From the NCBI RefSeq assembly GCF_000426545.1, contig NZ_KE384534.1, positions 124,001 through 188,000 on the forward strand: a stretch of DNA of 64,000 nt, in the 5' to 3' direction. Position numbers and translations under genes: made by a program. The stretch is from Paenibacillus massiliensis subsp. panacisoli DSM 21345. GTDB lineage: Bacteria; Bacillota; Bacilli; Paenibacillales; Paenibacillaceae. Shown here piece after piece: positions 1 to 8,577 of the stretch (its first letter is position 1; each line of letters opens with the position of its first letter). The notes beneath the pieces were generated by a model. The model ran no database searches and was not told the DNA's origin. It worked only from the letters and a program-made list of their open reading frames with translations.

Positions 1-2
1 AC

Positions 3-1193
3 TCATCCGTACGTAACTCCCTTAAATCCGGCCTGTTCTGGGACGTAGGTCCTTACCTGGATGAATATGAGAACCTGACGAAGATTCCACAAAATGTACG
101 TGAAGCCGCCTCAATTGATGGCGTGCTGTATGGTGTACCATTCCAGAAGAATCTGGCCCGCGGTGGTCTGGTCATCCGTAAAGATTGGCTGGATAAGCTG
201 GGTCTGGAAGTACCTACAACGCTGGATGAGCTGTATAACGTAGCTAAAGCCTTCACAGAGCAGGACCCTGACGGCAATGGCAAAAACGACACTACCGGGT
301 TCGTAGATCGATCCGACCTTCGTTATAGCAGCTTCAAGACGCTGAGCTCATACTTCGGTACTCCGAACGGTTGGATGGTAGATGACCAAGGTAAATTTAC
401 ACCTGAGTTCGAGACACCTGAGTATCTGGAGACACTTAAGTATCAAAAAGATCTGTATACTAACGGATACATGAACAAGGACTTTGCTGTTACGGCAAAG
501 ACAGACCAGCAGCAGCAATTCGCTCAAGGTCGTGCGGGCATTTACACAGGTATGGTAGACATTGCGAACCTTCGTAACCTGTCCCAAGGCTTGCAGGAAG
601 GTATGGAGCTGGTGCCAGTGAACAAGATCTCCAATGGCGATGGACAGTATCATATCTGGTCTGAAGGCAGTGGCGTAGGCGGCTTGCTGGCATTCCCTAA
701 ATCCGAGGTGAAATCCGAGGAAGAGCTGAAACGCCTGCTGAAATTTGTAAACGACCTGATTGATGAAGAAGCATTCATGTATATGACTGGCGGTATTAAG
801 GGAGAGCATTACGAGATTGATGAGAATGGCACTTACAAAATTATAAACCAGGACAAGTGGCAAGCGGATGTACAACCATTCTCCAGCTCCAGACCAAGTG
901 AAGTAACCTATACGCTGAAGGATGCCAACCCAGAGAAGGCGCTGTCCAATGAACTTATTGAGGAGAACGCTAATTACGCTGTCCTGGACCCTACGGTTCC
1001 ACTGGATTCTCCGACAGCCAATGATAGAGGTACAGAGCTCGAAAAAATCATTACGGATGCTTCCTTCAAATTCATTATGGGTGAGCTGGATGAAGCCGGC
1101 TTCAAGGCAGCTGTAGAGAATTGGAAGAACGCTGGTGGTAACCAGATAAAAACCGAATACGAAGAAGCCTATGCCAAGACAAAAACTAAATAA
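3..1193 (+). CDS. ABC transporter sugar-binding lipoprotein (5' end missing)
   Basis: The frame is open from position 3 to the stop at 1193, so the N-terminus, including any lipoprotein signal, lies outside the window; about 396 codons remain. The text resembles large Bacillales family-1 extracellular solute-binding proteins of the LplA/YtcQ type: an early hinge region with the LDKLGLEVPTTLDELY segment, then a DPDGNGKNDT calcium-loop-like stretch common in these proteins. It should capture pectin-derived oligosaccharides outside the membrane and deliver them to ABC permeases, presumably encoded upstream of the window. A YteR-type hydrolase follows after 45 bp, the same order as in the B. subtilis ytcQ-yteR region, which supports a rhamnogalacturonan substrate. 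The family assignment is firm; the substrate is inferred from context. Confidence 0.85.
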   Translation, partial: SSVRNSLKSGLFWDVGPYLDEYENLTKIPQNVREAASIDGVLYGVPFQKNLARGGLVIRKDWLDKLGLEVPTTLDELYNVAKAFTEQDPDGNGKNDTTGFVDRSDLRYSSFKTLSSYFGTPNGWMVDDQGKFTPEFETPEYLETLKYQKDLYTNGYMNKDFAVTAKTDQQQQFAQGRAGIYTGMVDIANLRNLSQGLQEGMELVPVNKISNGDGQYHIWSEGSGVGGLLAFPKSEVKSEEELKRLLKFVNDLIDEEAFMYMTGGIKGEHYEIDENGTYKIINQDKWQADVQPFSSSRPSEVTYTLKDANPEKALSNELIEENANYAVLDPTVPLDSPTANDRGTELEKIITDASFKFIMGELDEAGFKAAVENWKNAGGNQIKTEYEEAYAKTKTK

Positions 1194-1238
1194 ATAAAAC
1201 ACAGCGGGTACAACCGACTGTGACAGGAGGGATCAAGA

Positions 1239-2396
1239 GTGGAGCAGAAGCAATACTGGGCTGAGAAGACAGCTAAATCATTCATGGAACGCCTGCCGAA
1301 TATTTATGATGATCGAGGTCACAATCGCAAGTGGTCCTACGATTATGGTGTTGTACTAAAGGGCTTCGAGCTGCTGTGGAAGCAGACGGGAAATGAAGAA
1401 TACCTGCGTTACATTCAGGATCAGCTGGACTATTTTGTACAAGAGGATGGAAGCATCCGCGGTTATGGTATGGATGAATACAACATTGATCATATCAATA
1501 ACGGCAAGCTTCTGTTTCTCCTGTACAAGGAGACTGGACATGAGAAGTACAAGAAAGCTGCTGCGCTTCTGCGCGAGCAATTGAAGACTCATCCCCGTAC
1601 TTCGGAGGGGGCATTCTGGCACAAGAAAATCTATCCTTATCAAATCTGGCTGGATGGCTTATACATGGGAGCACCGTTCTACCTGGAGTATTTGCTGACC
1701 TTTGAGAATGCTGAGGGCATGGATGATGTCACCACCCAGTTCATTCTTTGCGAGAAGCATACGAAGGATGCCGAGACAGGCCTCCTGTACCATGCATGGG
1801 ATGAGAAGCGTGTACAACCTTGGTGTAATCCTGAGACGGGGCTATCTCTGAACTTCTGGGGACGTTCCATGGGCTGGTTCGTGATGGCGCTTGTAGATGT
1901 GCTTGCACTGTTGCCGGAGGAACACAAGGATTACAAAGAGCTCGTTCGTATTCTTAATGAGACATTGACTGCGCTCAAGGCTTATCAGGACTCTGCAACA
2001 GGTGTCTGGTATCAGGTGGTGAACTTACCAGAGCGAAAAGGGAATTATCTCGAGGCTTCCGCTTCCAGCATGATTGCTTATGCACTGGCTAAGGGAATCC
2101 GTCTGGGCGTGCTTGATTCCTCATGGGAAGCGACACTTACGAAAGCATTCAACGGCATTATCACCGAATTCGTGATCGAGACCAAAGAAGGCTGGGTGAA
2201 CCTGAACAAGAATTGTGCGGTGGCTGGACTTGGCGGAGCGGATCAACGTGATGGTACCTTTGCTTACTATATTAGTGAACCGATTGTAACAAATGACCAG
2301 AAGGGCTTTGGAGCATTCCTCCAAGCTTGTGGAGAATATGAATGGCTGCAGCGCCAAGGCTTGAGAACAGGAGTGGAACAAAATGCCAGTGTATAA
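1239..2396 (+). CDS. yteR: Unsaturated rhamnogalacturonyl hydrolase (GH105, YteR-like)
   Basis: This 385-aa protein should remove the 4,5-unsaturated galacturonyl residue from the non-reducing end of rhamnogalacturonan-I lyase products by enol-ether hydration. The start is GTG at 1239, 8 bp after AGGAGG. No signal peptide is present, so it acts in the cytoplasm, as known YteR does. The motif WLDGLYMGAPF at residues 137-147 contains the Asp (D139) corresponding to the catalytic Asp of YteR. Length is normal for GH105. The next gene starts inside its last 14 bases, which implies translational coupling. GH88 is the alternative family, but the WLDGLYM signature and the position after an LplA-type binding protein favour GH105. 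Confidence 0.9.
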   Translation: MEQKQYWAEKTAKSFMERLPNIYDDRGHNRKWSYDYGVVLKGFELLWKQTGNEEYLRYIQDQLDYFVQEDGSIRGYGMDEYNIDHINNGKLLFLLYKETGHEKYKKAAALLREQLKTHPRTSEGAFWHKKIYPYQIWLDGLYMGAPFYLEYLLTFENAEGMDDVTTQFILCEKHTKDAETGLLYHAWDEKRVQPWCNPETGLSLNFWGRSMGWFVMALVDVLALLPEEHKDYKELVRILNETLTALKAYQDSATGVWYQVVNLPERKGNYLEASASSMIAYALAKGIRLGVLDSSWEATLTKAFNGIITEFVIETKEGWVNLNKNCAVAGLGGADQRDGTFAYYISEPIVTNDQKGFGAFLQACGEYEWLQRQGLRTGVEQNASV

Positions 2397-3723
2397 CATT
2401 GCAGATTATGGAGTTACCCAAGACGGAGTGGCAACAGCTGCCATTGCAGCTGCGATTGATGCGGCTAGTAAGGCTGGTGGCGGTACAGTAGTCGTGCCTG
2501 CCGGTACGTTCAAGACAGGAGCAATCTGGCTCAAGAGCAATATTGAGCTGCATCTAAGCCCGGGAGCTGTGTTGTCCTTCAGTACAGACCCTGAGGATTT
2601 TCCAATGGTAGAATCCCGGTGGGAAGGAGTGCGCCGCGAGGTGCATTCTCCCTGCATTTTCGGTAAGGATCTGGAGAACGTCTCTATTACAGGTAGCGGA
2701 ACGATTGAAGGTAATGGACAGCCTTGGTGGGATACCTTCCGTAACCGCAGAGAGGAATTGAAGGCACCAAGACCGACCATGATCGGTTTTTACAACTGTA
2801 AGAAAGTTACGCTTCGGGACATTTCCCTACAGAACTCCCCGAGCTGGACGATTAATCCGATCCTGAGCTACAACGTGACGGTGGATAACGTATCAATTCT
2901 CAATCCTGCGGATTCACCAAACACAGATGGTATTAATCCAGAATCCTGTACTAATGTTCGAATCAGTAATTGCAATATCGATGTTGGCGATGACTGTATT
3001 GCGATCAAAGCAGGCACAGAGGATACGGCTGAACGGGTACCTTGTGAGAACATCACGATTACGAACTGCACTATGGTGCATGGTCATGGAGCCGTTGTGC
3101 TCGGCAGTGAGATGAGCGGCGATATCCGCAATGTAACGATTAGCAATTGTGTCTTCAAGCAGACAGATCGAGGCGTTCGTCTGAAGTCCAGACGTGGACG
3201 CGGTGGTACCATCGAGGATATCCGTATTAGCAATATCGTCATGGAGGATGTCATTTGTCCGTTCATCCTGAATCTGTATTATTTCTGCGGACCACGTGGT
3301 AAGGACAAATACGTATGGGATAAGAATCCTTATCCGATTACCGATGAGACACCTTGCTTCCGTCGCATTCATTTTGCCGATATTACAGCTCGCAACGTCC
3401 ATGCTGCCGCTGGTTTCTTGTATGGATTGGCAGAGCGTTATATCTCGGAGATCACCTTCTCCAACATCGATATCTCGATGGCGAAGAATGCAATCCCAGG
3501 CAAGCCTGCAATGATGACGGGCATTGAGGATATGAACAACCGGGGCTTCTATCTTGGGAATGTAAGAGATATTCGCTTCCAGCAGGTAACGATTGAAAAT
3601 CATGAAGGACCTGCCTTCTACATTGAGAACGGTGAGAAGGTAGAGTTATTGAATTGCGAGTCTAGAAATACCGCCAAGCCTGAGCAATTGGTCGAGCAGG
3701 TAGAGGTTACAGCAGGAACATAA
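2383..3723 (+). CDS. GH28 glycoside hydrolase (exo-polygalacturonase type)
   Basis: A 446-aa right-handed beta-helix enzyme of the polygalacturonase family. All four GH28 signatures are present: NTDG at 180-183, GDD at 202-204, GHG at 234-236 and RLK at 266-268, giving the Asp triad D182, D203, D204 plus H235. It starts at ATG 2383 with an AGGAG 7-8 bp upstream and overlaps yteR by 14 bp. There is no signal peptide, so it is more likely an exo-acting enzyme on imported galacturonides or rhamnogalacturonides than a depolymerase of intact pectin. Cytoplasmic GH28 exo-enzymes are known (for example from Thermotoga). The exact bond cleaved cannot be told from sequence. Confidence 0.9.
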   Translation: MPVYNIADYGVTQDGVATAAIAAAIDAASKAGGGTVVVPAGTFKTGAIWLKSNIELHLSPGAVLSFSTDPEDFPMVESRWEGVRREVHSPCIFGKDLENVSITGSGTIEGNGQPWWDTFRNRREELKAPRPTMIGFYNCKKVTLRDISLQNSPSWTINPILSYNVTVDNVSILNPADSPNTDGINPESCTNVRISNCNIDVGDDCIAIKAGTEDTAERVPCENITITNCTMVHGHGAVVLGSEMSGDIRNVTISNCVFKQTDRGVRLKSRRGRGGTIEDIRISNIVMEDVICPFILNLYYFCGPRGKDKYVWDKNPYPITDETPCFRRIHFADITARNVHAAAGFLYGLAERYISEITFSNIDISMAKNAIPGKPAMMTGIEDMNNRGFYLGNVRDIRFQQVTIENHEGPAFYIENGEKVELLNCESRNTAKPEQLVEQVEVTAGT

Positions 3724-3738
3724 AAGGGGGTCAGCGCA

Positions 3739-4629
3739 ATGATAGAGGATCAGCTGAGGCTGTTGTTGGGCGATCTGCCCGCGGAGCGTCCGATCCATGC
3801 GACCACCCTGAAGGTTGAAGAACATGAGGGATTTCGTCTGGAATCCCTCTTGCTCGACCTTAATGGGCTGGAGCCTGTGCCTGCTTATGTGGCTGTACCG
3901 CTGCAGGGTAAAGGGCCATTTCCGCTCGTGGTGTTCAACCACTCCCACGGTGGCAATTACACAAACGGTCGTAAAGAATTTATCAAGAGCAGCGCTTATT
4001 TGCAGGAGCCATCCTTTGCCCAGACCCTAACGAGTATGGGCTATGCGGCATGCTGCATTGATATGTGGGGCTTCAATGAGCGTAGTGGTAAGGCTGAAAG
4101 TGAAATTGTGAAGGAGATGCTCTGGAAGGGACAGGTCATGTGGGGCATGATGCTATATGACAATCAACGCCTGGTGGATTATATGTCCAGTCGAGAGGAT
4201 ATCGATGCCTCCCGGATCGGAACCATCGGTATGTCCATGGGTGGCTTGATGGCTTGGTGGCTTGCAGCGCTTGATGAGCGGATCAAGGTCACCGTAGATC
4301 TGTGTGCTCAAGTGGATGCCGAGACGTTGCTTGCCAAGCGTGGACTGGACCATCATGGCTTTTATTCCTATGTTCCAGGTCTCTTGAAGCATTTCACAAC
4401 GCTTGATATCCAGAAAAGGATTGTCCCTAGAGCTCGGATGAGTCTCGTCGGTATCCATGACCGTCTCTGTCCTCCGGAGGGAGTACAGCTGCTGGCGGAA
4501 GGACTGCATGTAGCTTATCAGGAAGCAGGCTATCCACAGCATTGGCAGCCCATCCACACTGGCGGAGGGCATATGGAGACATTAGAAATGCGAGTAGCCT
4601 GGCAGGAGTTTCTTGCCAGACATCTATAA
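3739..4629 (+). CDS. Alpha/beta hydrolase, putative deacetylase of pectin oligosaccharides
   Basis: This 296-aa protein has the alpha/beta-hydrolase fold of the dienelactone hydrolase / acyl-esterase type. The nucleophile elbow is G-M-S-M-G at 164-168 (S166), a likely acid Asp lies in IHDRLCPP (D241), and the catalytic His is in GGGHME (H278). The oxyanion-region motif NHSHGG follows strand 3 at 67-72. No signal peptide is seen, so it is cytoplasmic. It begins 15 bp after GH28 behind AAAGGGGG and is the last gene before an inverted repeat at 4738-4764. Rhamnogalacturonan is heavily acetylated, so removal of acetyl groups from imported oligomers is the natural role; this is inferred from the operon. 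Confidence 0.75.
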   Translation: MIEDQLRLLLGDLPAERPIHATTLKVEEHEGFRLESLLLDLNGLEPVPAYVAVPLQGKGPFPLVVFNHSHGGNYTNGRKEFIKSSAYLQEPSFAQTLTSMGYAACCIDMWGFNERSGKAESEIVKEMLWKGQVMWGMMLYDNQRLVDYMSSREDIDASRIGTIGMSMGGLMAWWLAALDERIKVTVDLCAQVDAETLLAKRGLDHHGFYSYVPGLLKHFTTLDIQKRIVPRARMSLVGIHDRLCPPEGVQLLAEGLHVAYQEAGYPQHWQPIHTGGGHMETLEMRVAWQEFLARHL

Positions 4630-4737
4630 ACTACAGAATAGTCTGTTCGCCCAGCTAGCTGCCGCATAAGTCAGCTAATTAGGCAAACATAGATGTTCTC
4701 TAGTGGGCACAGTACGGTTCAGACTCATTGAATCTCC

Positions 4738-4764
4738 AGGTGAACAAGGTTAACTTGTTCACCT
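4738..4764 (+). terminator. Inverted repeat after the esterase gene (terminator or operator)
   Basis: Two perfect 11-bp arms (AGGTGAACAAG and CTTGTTCACCT) flank a 5-bp loop. The downstream sequence is only weakly T-rich, so this could be an intrinsic terminator separating the two halves of the pectin cluster or an operator for the pectin methylesterase gene. The rest of the 271-bp gap (4630-4900) shows no gene. Confidence 0.5.
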
Positions 4765-4900
4765 GACTGTATTTTAGAAATGCATTTAAGAAATGGCACT
4801 CGACAGAATGTGGGTGCATTATAAGCGCATATTTAATCGTCGAAGTTGTTTATATTATTAGGCTTGAACAGATATCTGCCGGGAAAGGAACGACCTCATT

Positions 4901-5872
4901 ATGATCGTAGGTAAGCATGCATTTTGTGATTTTACAACTATTCAGGAAGCTATTGATGCATTGGAGCAGCGTCCCTCAGACCAGTGGGAAAAGCTATACA
5001 TTATGGCAGGTCTGTATGAAGAGGAAGTGCGCATTTATCGTTCTCACCTACACATCATTGGGCTGGGAGAAGTAGAAATTCGCATGAATCGATACGCTCG
5101 TGAGCTTGATGAGACAGGAGCCGAGATCGGTACATTTGCTACAGCTACCCTATTTCTCGGTGGAAGGGATCTGATTATTGAGAATCTGATCATATCCAAT
5201 ACAGCAGGACAAGGCGAAGCGGTTGGGCAAGCCGTTGCAGTAACGGCTCACTCGGATCGCACCATCTTCCGTAACTGCTCGTTGAAGGCCCATCAGGATA
5301 CGCTGTTCACAGGGCCGCTCCCACCGCGTCCCAAGGAACGCACCGTCTTTGGTGGAATTGAACTGAAGGAGTTCCATCAGCAATATAGACAGCTCTATCA
5401 GAACTGCTACATTGAGGGTACTGTTGATTTTATTTTCGGTGGAGCGACAGCTTATTTTGAGCATTGTGAAATCCGCAGCCTGAGGCATGATCGTAATCAT
5501 GCAGGTTTTGTAACCGCCGCATCGACACCGCAGGGACAGGAGCATGGCTATGTCTTCAATCAGTGCTATCTGACGGGTGAGGCTGATATAACTCCAGTAT
5601 TTCTAGGCAGGCCTTGGCGTGAGTACGCCAAGACGATATTCGTGGATTGCTTGCTGGATAGCCATATTGACCCGAGAGGCTGGGACAACTGGGATAATCC
5701 GGCGAACGAAGAGACTACTGTCTATGGTGAATACGGCAGCAAAGGACCTGGTAGCAATAGTGCCGCCCGTGTCGGCTGGGCGGCCTGTGAAGAGCTGAAT
5801 GAGAACCAGGCAAGCACCTTCCGTAAGGAAGCTATTTTCGACGAACATTTCTGGAAGCAGAGAGGGGAATAA
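4901..5872 (+). CDS. Pectin methylesterase (CE8), no signal peptide
   Basis: This 323-aa protein carries the CE8 signatures in order: GQAVAVTAHSDR at 109-120, HQDTLF with D133, GTVDFIFG with the nucleophile D176, and LGRPWR with R237. It hydrolyses methyl esters of galacturonate, releasing methanol. Unlike classical secreted pectinesterases it begins directly with the first beta-helix strand and has no signal peptide, so it should de-esterify short imported oligogalacturonides in the cytoplasm. It starts at ATG 4901 after an AAAGGA about 11 bp upstream and sits 4 bp before the next gene. Position between the esterase and the GH43 enzyme supports a role in the same pathway. Confidence 0.92.
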   Translation: MIVGKHAFCDFTTIQEAIDALEQRPSDQWEKLYIMAGLYEEEVRIYRSHLHIIGLGEVEIRMNRYARELDETGAEIGTFATATLFLGGRDLIIENLIISNTAGQGEAVGQAVAVTAHSDRTIFRNCSLKAHQDTLFTGPLPPRPKERTVFGGIELKEFHQQYRQLYQNCYIEGTVDFIFGGATAYFEHCEIRSLRHDRNHAGFVTAASTPQGQEHGYVFNQCYLTGEADITPVFLGRPWREYAKTIFVDCLLDSHIDPRGWDNWDNPANEETTVYGEYGSKGPGSNSAARVGWAACEELNENQASTFRKEAIFDEHFWKQRGE

Positions 5873-5876
5873 CGGC

Positions 5877-6296
5877 ATGATGGCACGGAGATGGGAACTG
5901 GGAATAGGATGGTTCGGCGCCATCGTCGCATTGGTATTCATGGGGGGGTTCTCGGTGGTCATAGGACAGATGTCGCTGGAGACCTTCGAGACGTCACTGT
6001 ACCCCATGCTGCGTGAAAATAATACGGCGGTTACTTTGGAGGACAGCTATGAGGCCTTGCGGACACTAGGTGCGTGGTTCGGTACGACCGTCACCTTCGT
6101 CCTGATTCTGGTTGTCTTCGCAAGCTATAGCCTGGGACGCAAGGGACGGTATGTAATTGCAGCCGTATTGTATGGTCTGGCTGGCTTGTTGATACTGCTC
6201 GGCACGCAAATGTTGGGCTTTCCGATAGCTTTCCTCTTCTTCGTATCCGCCATCCTGTGCATCTGGCGTGGCAGACAACAGGCTCAGAACTTATGA
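5877..6296 (+). CDS. Small multi-spanning membrane protein (DUF4064-like)
   Basis: A 139-aa hydrophobic protein with a predicted segment near residues 9-28, a polar loop (about 33-63), then two to three further membrane segments and an Arg-rich tail. The arrangement resembles DUF4064 proteins of Bacillales, whose function is not known; this is recognised by pattern only. I place the start at ATG 5877 (a second ATG follows at 5880) because AGAGGGGAA lies 8 bp upstream; longer starts would run into the pectin methylesterase gene in another frame. It lies 4 bp after that gene and 19 bp before GH43, so it is co-transcribed with pectin genes, but no pectin-related function can be read from it. Confidence 0.7.
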   Translation: MMARRWELGIGWFGAIVALVFMGGFSVVIGQMSLETFETSLYPMLRENNTAVTLEDSYEALRTLGAWFGTTVTFVLILVVFASYSLGRKGRYVIAAVLYGLAGLLILLGTQMLGFPIAFLFFVSAILCIWRGRQQAQNL

Positions 6297-6315
6297 AAAG
6301 GAGATTGTATACACG

Positions 6316-7881
6316 ATGACACATCTGATCCAAAACCCGATTCTAAGAGGCTTTAACCCAGATCCCAGCATTCTGCGTGTGGAGGATACCTACTATATTG
6401 CTGTTTCCAGCTTTGAGTGGCTGCCTGGTGTACGTGTGTACTCCTCGCAGAATCTAGCTGATTGGGAGCATTGCACCGATATTTTGACCGATCAGGTAGA
6501 CCTGCGTGGCAACGCAAAGAATTGCAGCATCTGGGCGCCTCAGCTAAGCTATAGTGACGGATTGTTCTATCTCCTCTATACCGATGTGAAGAGCACCAAG
6601 CGACCGTTCAAGGATGATCATAATTTCCTGATTACAGCTCCGTCGATTACCGGACCATGGTCTGAGCCTATCTACCTGAATAGCAGCGGCTTTGATCCGT
6701 CCTTGTACCATGATGAGGATGGCCGCAAGTGGCTGCTGAATGCCTTGTGGGATTACCGAATTACGGAGGGGAACAAGTCGAGTGGTATTGTCATGCAGGA
6801 ATATGATGCAGATGCTAAGCAATTGGTTGACAAGCCGATAAAGCTGTTCGATTGCACGCCGCTCAAGAAGACAGAAGCCCCGCATATTTACAAGCTGAAT
6901 GGCTATTATTATCTGATTACTGCTGAGGGTGGAACTGGAATTGGGCATTCCGTAACAGTTGCGCGCTCCAAGGAATTGACAGGTCCGTATGAGGTAGATC
7001 CGCTCAATCCGATGCTGACCTCCAGTGACCGACTGGATTGGCCCTTGCAATGCGCCGGTCATGGCAGTCTTGTACAGACACCTGGTGGTGAGTGGTATAT
7101 GGCGCACTTGTGTACTCGCCCGGTAGAAGGTAAGTATGCTATTTTGGGGCGGGAGACTGCGCTACAGCAGGTATATTGGGATGCTGACGGCTGGCTGCGC
7201 CTGACGGCAGGTGGACATACCCCACAGCTTGGAGTTCCTGCACCACAAGGGGTGGAGGTGAAGCCAAGAGAGGATGGACATCGCTTCGAGGACCACTTCG
7301 ACGGCCCGCAGCTTCATAAGAACTGGAACACTGCCAGAATTCTACCTGATGAGAGCTGGTGCTCCCTCAAGGCACGTCCTGGCTACCTTCGTGTCGTGTC
7401 TGGCGAATCTCTGCAAAGTCTGTTCCGTCACCATCTGCTGGCAATTCGTCAGACGGACATGGAATTCCGGGCTGAGACAGCAGTAGATTACAAGCCGGAT
7501 AGTTACCTGCAGATGGCTGGGTTACTGTTATATCTCAATGATGATAATTATCTTTATGCCTACATTACACATGACGAGCAGCATGGTTGTGTGTTGCGCA
7601 AGCTGAAGTGTGAAGCAGATACGTTCTCCCTTGTGCCGGAGATGATTCCGTTGGATGCGGATAGTACAGTTGAACTGGCTGTAGAGGTCCATGACACGGT
7701 TGGACAATTCTATTATAAGCTGAGTGAAGAGGAAGGCTGGAAGCCACTGTTCGGAGAGGAGAATATCAGCTTCTTGTCAGGGGGCTTCACAGGAAATTTC
7801 GTCGGGATTGCAGTACATGATATGCAGCAATTCAAGGGTAGCTATGCGGACTTCTCGCATTTCAGCTATGTTGGATCGTAG
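6316..7881 (+). CDS. GH43 beta-xylosidase / alpha-L-arabinofuranosidase
   Basis: This 521-aa enzyme has an N-terminal five-bladed beta-propeller and a C-terminal beta-sandwich (from about residue 325) typical of GH43 beta-xylosidases. The catalytic triad is visible: general base D16 in NPDPSI, pKa modulator D127 in GFDPSLYHD and general acid E187 in KTEAPHIYKL. The opening NPIL-GF-PDPSI and the FEWLPGV motif are those of the XynB-like subfamily. I prefer ATG 6316, because GH43 homologues begin there; an in-frame GTG at 6268 lies within the previous gene. No signal peptide, so it trims xylose or arabinose side chains from imported oligosaccharides. Substrate preference cannot be decided from sequence. 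Confidence 0.88.
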   Translation: MTHLIQNPILRGFNPDPSILRVEDTYYIAVSSFEWLPGVRVYSSQNLADWEHCTDILTDQVDLRGNAKNCSIWAPQLSYSDGLFYLLYTDVKSTKRPFKDDHNFLITAPSITGPWSEPIYLNSSGFDPSLYHDEDGRKWLLNALWDYRITEGNKSSGIVMQEYDADAKQLVDKPIKLFDCTPLKKTEAPHIYKLNGYYYLITAEGGTGIGHSVTVARSKELTGPYEVDPLNPMLTSSDRLDWPLQCAGHGSLVQTPGGEWYMAHLCTRPVEGKYAILGRETALQQVYWDADGWLRLTAGGHTPQLGVPAPQGVEVKPREDGHRFEDHFDGPQLHKNWNTARILPDESWCSLKARPGYLRVVSGESLQSLFRHHLLAIRQTDMEFRAETAVDYKPDSYLQMAGLLLYLNDDNYLYAYITHDEQHGCVLRKLKCEADTFSLVPEMIPLDADSTVELAVEVHDTVGQFYYKLSEEEGWKPLFGEENISFLSGGFTGNFVGIAVHDMQQFKGSYADFSHFSYVGS

Positions 7882-7908
7882 TTGATATATCGTTATCAAC
7901 TTATTTTC
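7881..7908 (+). terminator. Terminator after the pectin cluster
   Basis: The GH43 stop codon is followed directly by GTTGATA - 6 nt - TATCAAC, then a TTATTTT run. The stem is short and A/T-rich, so the terminator is modest. Confidence 0.5.
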
Positions 7909-7932
7909 TACTAATGGCAAGGTACCGATTTG

Positions 7933-8106
7933 GAGGCTGTCCCAGAAAGTCATGAAATGGCTGTTTGGGGCAGCTTTCTTTTATTTGCGTAGGATGTCCT
8001 TTAAAAACACAATAAAGAAACCTCTCTTCTAGTGAATTGGAAGTGTGGCCTACCATTTCAAAGGAGAGGTTTCTTTGTACATTCAATTTTGGACCAACCT
8101 TACTAG
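7933..8106 (+). mobile_element. Left-end remnant of an IS1182-family insertion sequence
   Basis: The segment opens with GAGGCTGTCCCAGAAAGTC, which resembles the terminal inverted repeat of IS1182-family elements. It then holds a 13-bp inverted repeat (8014-8026 with 8064-8076, arms AAAGAAACCTCTC / GAGAGGTTTCTTT). A Shine-Dalgarno AAGGAG leads to TTG at 8075 and the codons for LYIQFWTNL, close to the start (MYIQ...) of IS1182 transposases. Similarity stops after about ten codons, so more than a kilobase of transposase and the right end are missing. Identification is from remembered family features, not a search. Confidence 0.6.
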
Positions 8107-8148
8107 CTGTACTAAAGCAGGCAGATCAGCTATTGATGCATTCAGTCG

Positions 8149-8316
8149 CTAATATTCATCCCGATCACGAGGATTTAAGGATGAAGGAGTATGATCAGGC
8201 TTGGTATGGCCGAATTCCTCCGATAGTTCGTGCAGGGACTTGATTTTACCATGGGGATGAATGGCTTCTTTTTGCTGCTTCCAACGGTTCTCCCGTCGAC
8301 TCTTGGAACTGCTCAT
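8149..8316 (-). CDS. Small conserved-looking basic protein, 55 aa
   Basis: Reading on the minus strand, an ideal AGGAGG lies 6 bp before ATG at 8316, and a 55-codon frame runs to TAG at 8149. The product is highly charged: SRRENRWKQQKEAIHPHGK at the N-terminal half and an Arg/Asp-rich tail. The Arg/Lys-rich start followed by an HPHGK-IKS-EL segment resembles very short Bacillales proteins of unknown function (I recall a DUF6254-like pattern, not verified). No membrane segment or cysteine is present. It is isolated between an IS remnant and a terminator. The strong ribosome-binding site is the best argument that it is real. Confidence 0.6.
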   Translation of the reverse strand: MSSSKSRRENRWKQQKEAIHPHGKIKSLHELSEEFGHTKPDHTPSSLNPRDRDEY

Positions 8317-8394
8317 AATCAGCCTCCTTTTTGCTGATAGTATGGAGCACAGCGAAGGCGATTATGCACTTGATACGGAACAGATATAACAAAA

Positions 8395-8421
8395 GAAAAG
8401 CCCGCAAGGAATGCGGACTTT
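8395..8421 (-). terminator. Terminator of the hemerythrin / flavin reductase / ilvB operon
   Basis: On the minus strand AAAGTCCGCA - 5 nt - TGCGGGCTTT forms a 10-bp stem with one mismatch, followed by TCTTTTGTT. It lies about 160 bp after the hemerythrin gene and just upstream of the 55-aa gene. Confidence 0.65.
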
Positions 8422-8512
8422 CATGGATGAGTCCTTTATTTAGAACAGGCATATTATTCGTTAATTCAGGCTAACTTTGACGAATACAGGAGGTAAGCAT
8501 AATTTGTACTAG

Positions 8513-8558
8513 TTATGACTTAAGATCGCATGATGACTTAATATTGTATGATGACTCA
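8513..8558. repeat. Three short direct repeats (ATGATGACTTA-like)
   Basis: TTATGACTTA (8513), ATGATGACTTA (8530) and ATGATGACTCA (8548) recur with 17-18 bp spacing in the 3' region of the hemerythrin gene. The function is unknown; the regular spacing could suit protein binding on alternating helix turns or may be a chance microduplication. Confidence 0.4.
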
Positions 8559-8577
8559 GGGTCACACGTTTTCACAT

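Noticed and set aside
348..1202. A 284-codon minus-strand frame opposite the solute-binding protein
   Set aside because: Antisense to a clear transporter gene; no start signals or family resemblance.
2914..3603. A 229-codon minus-strand frame opposite the GH28 gene
   Set aside because: Antisense to all four GH28 motifs; no independent evidence.
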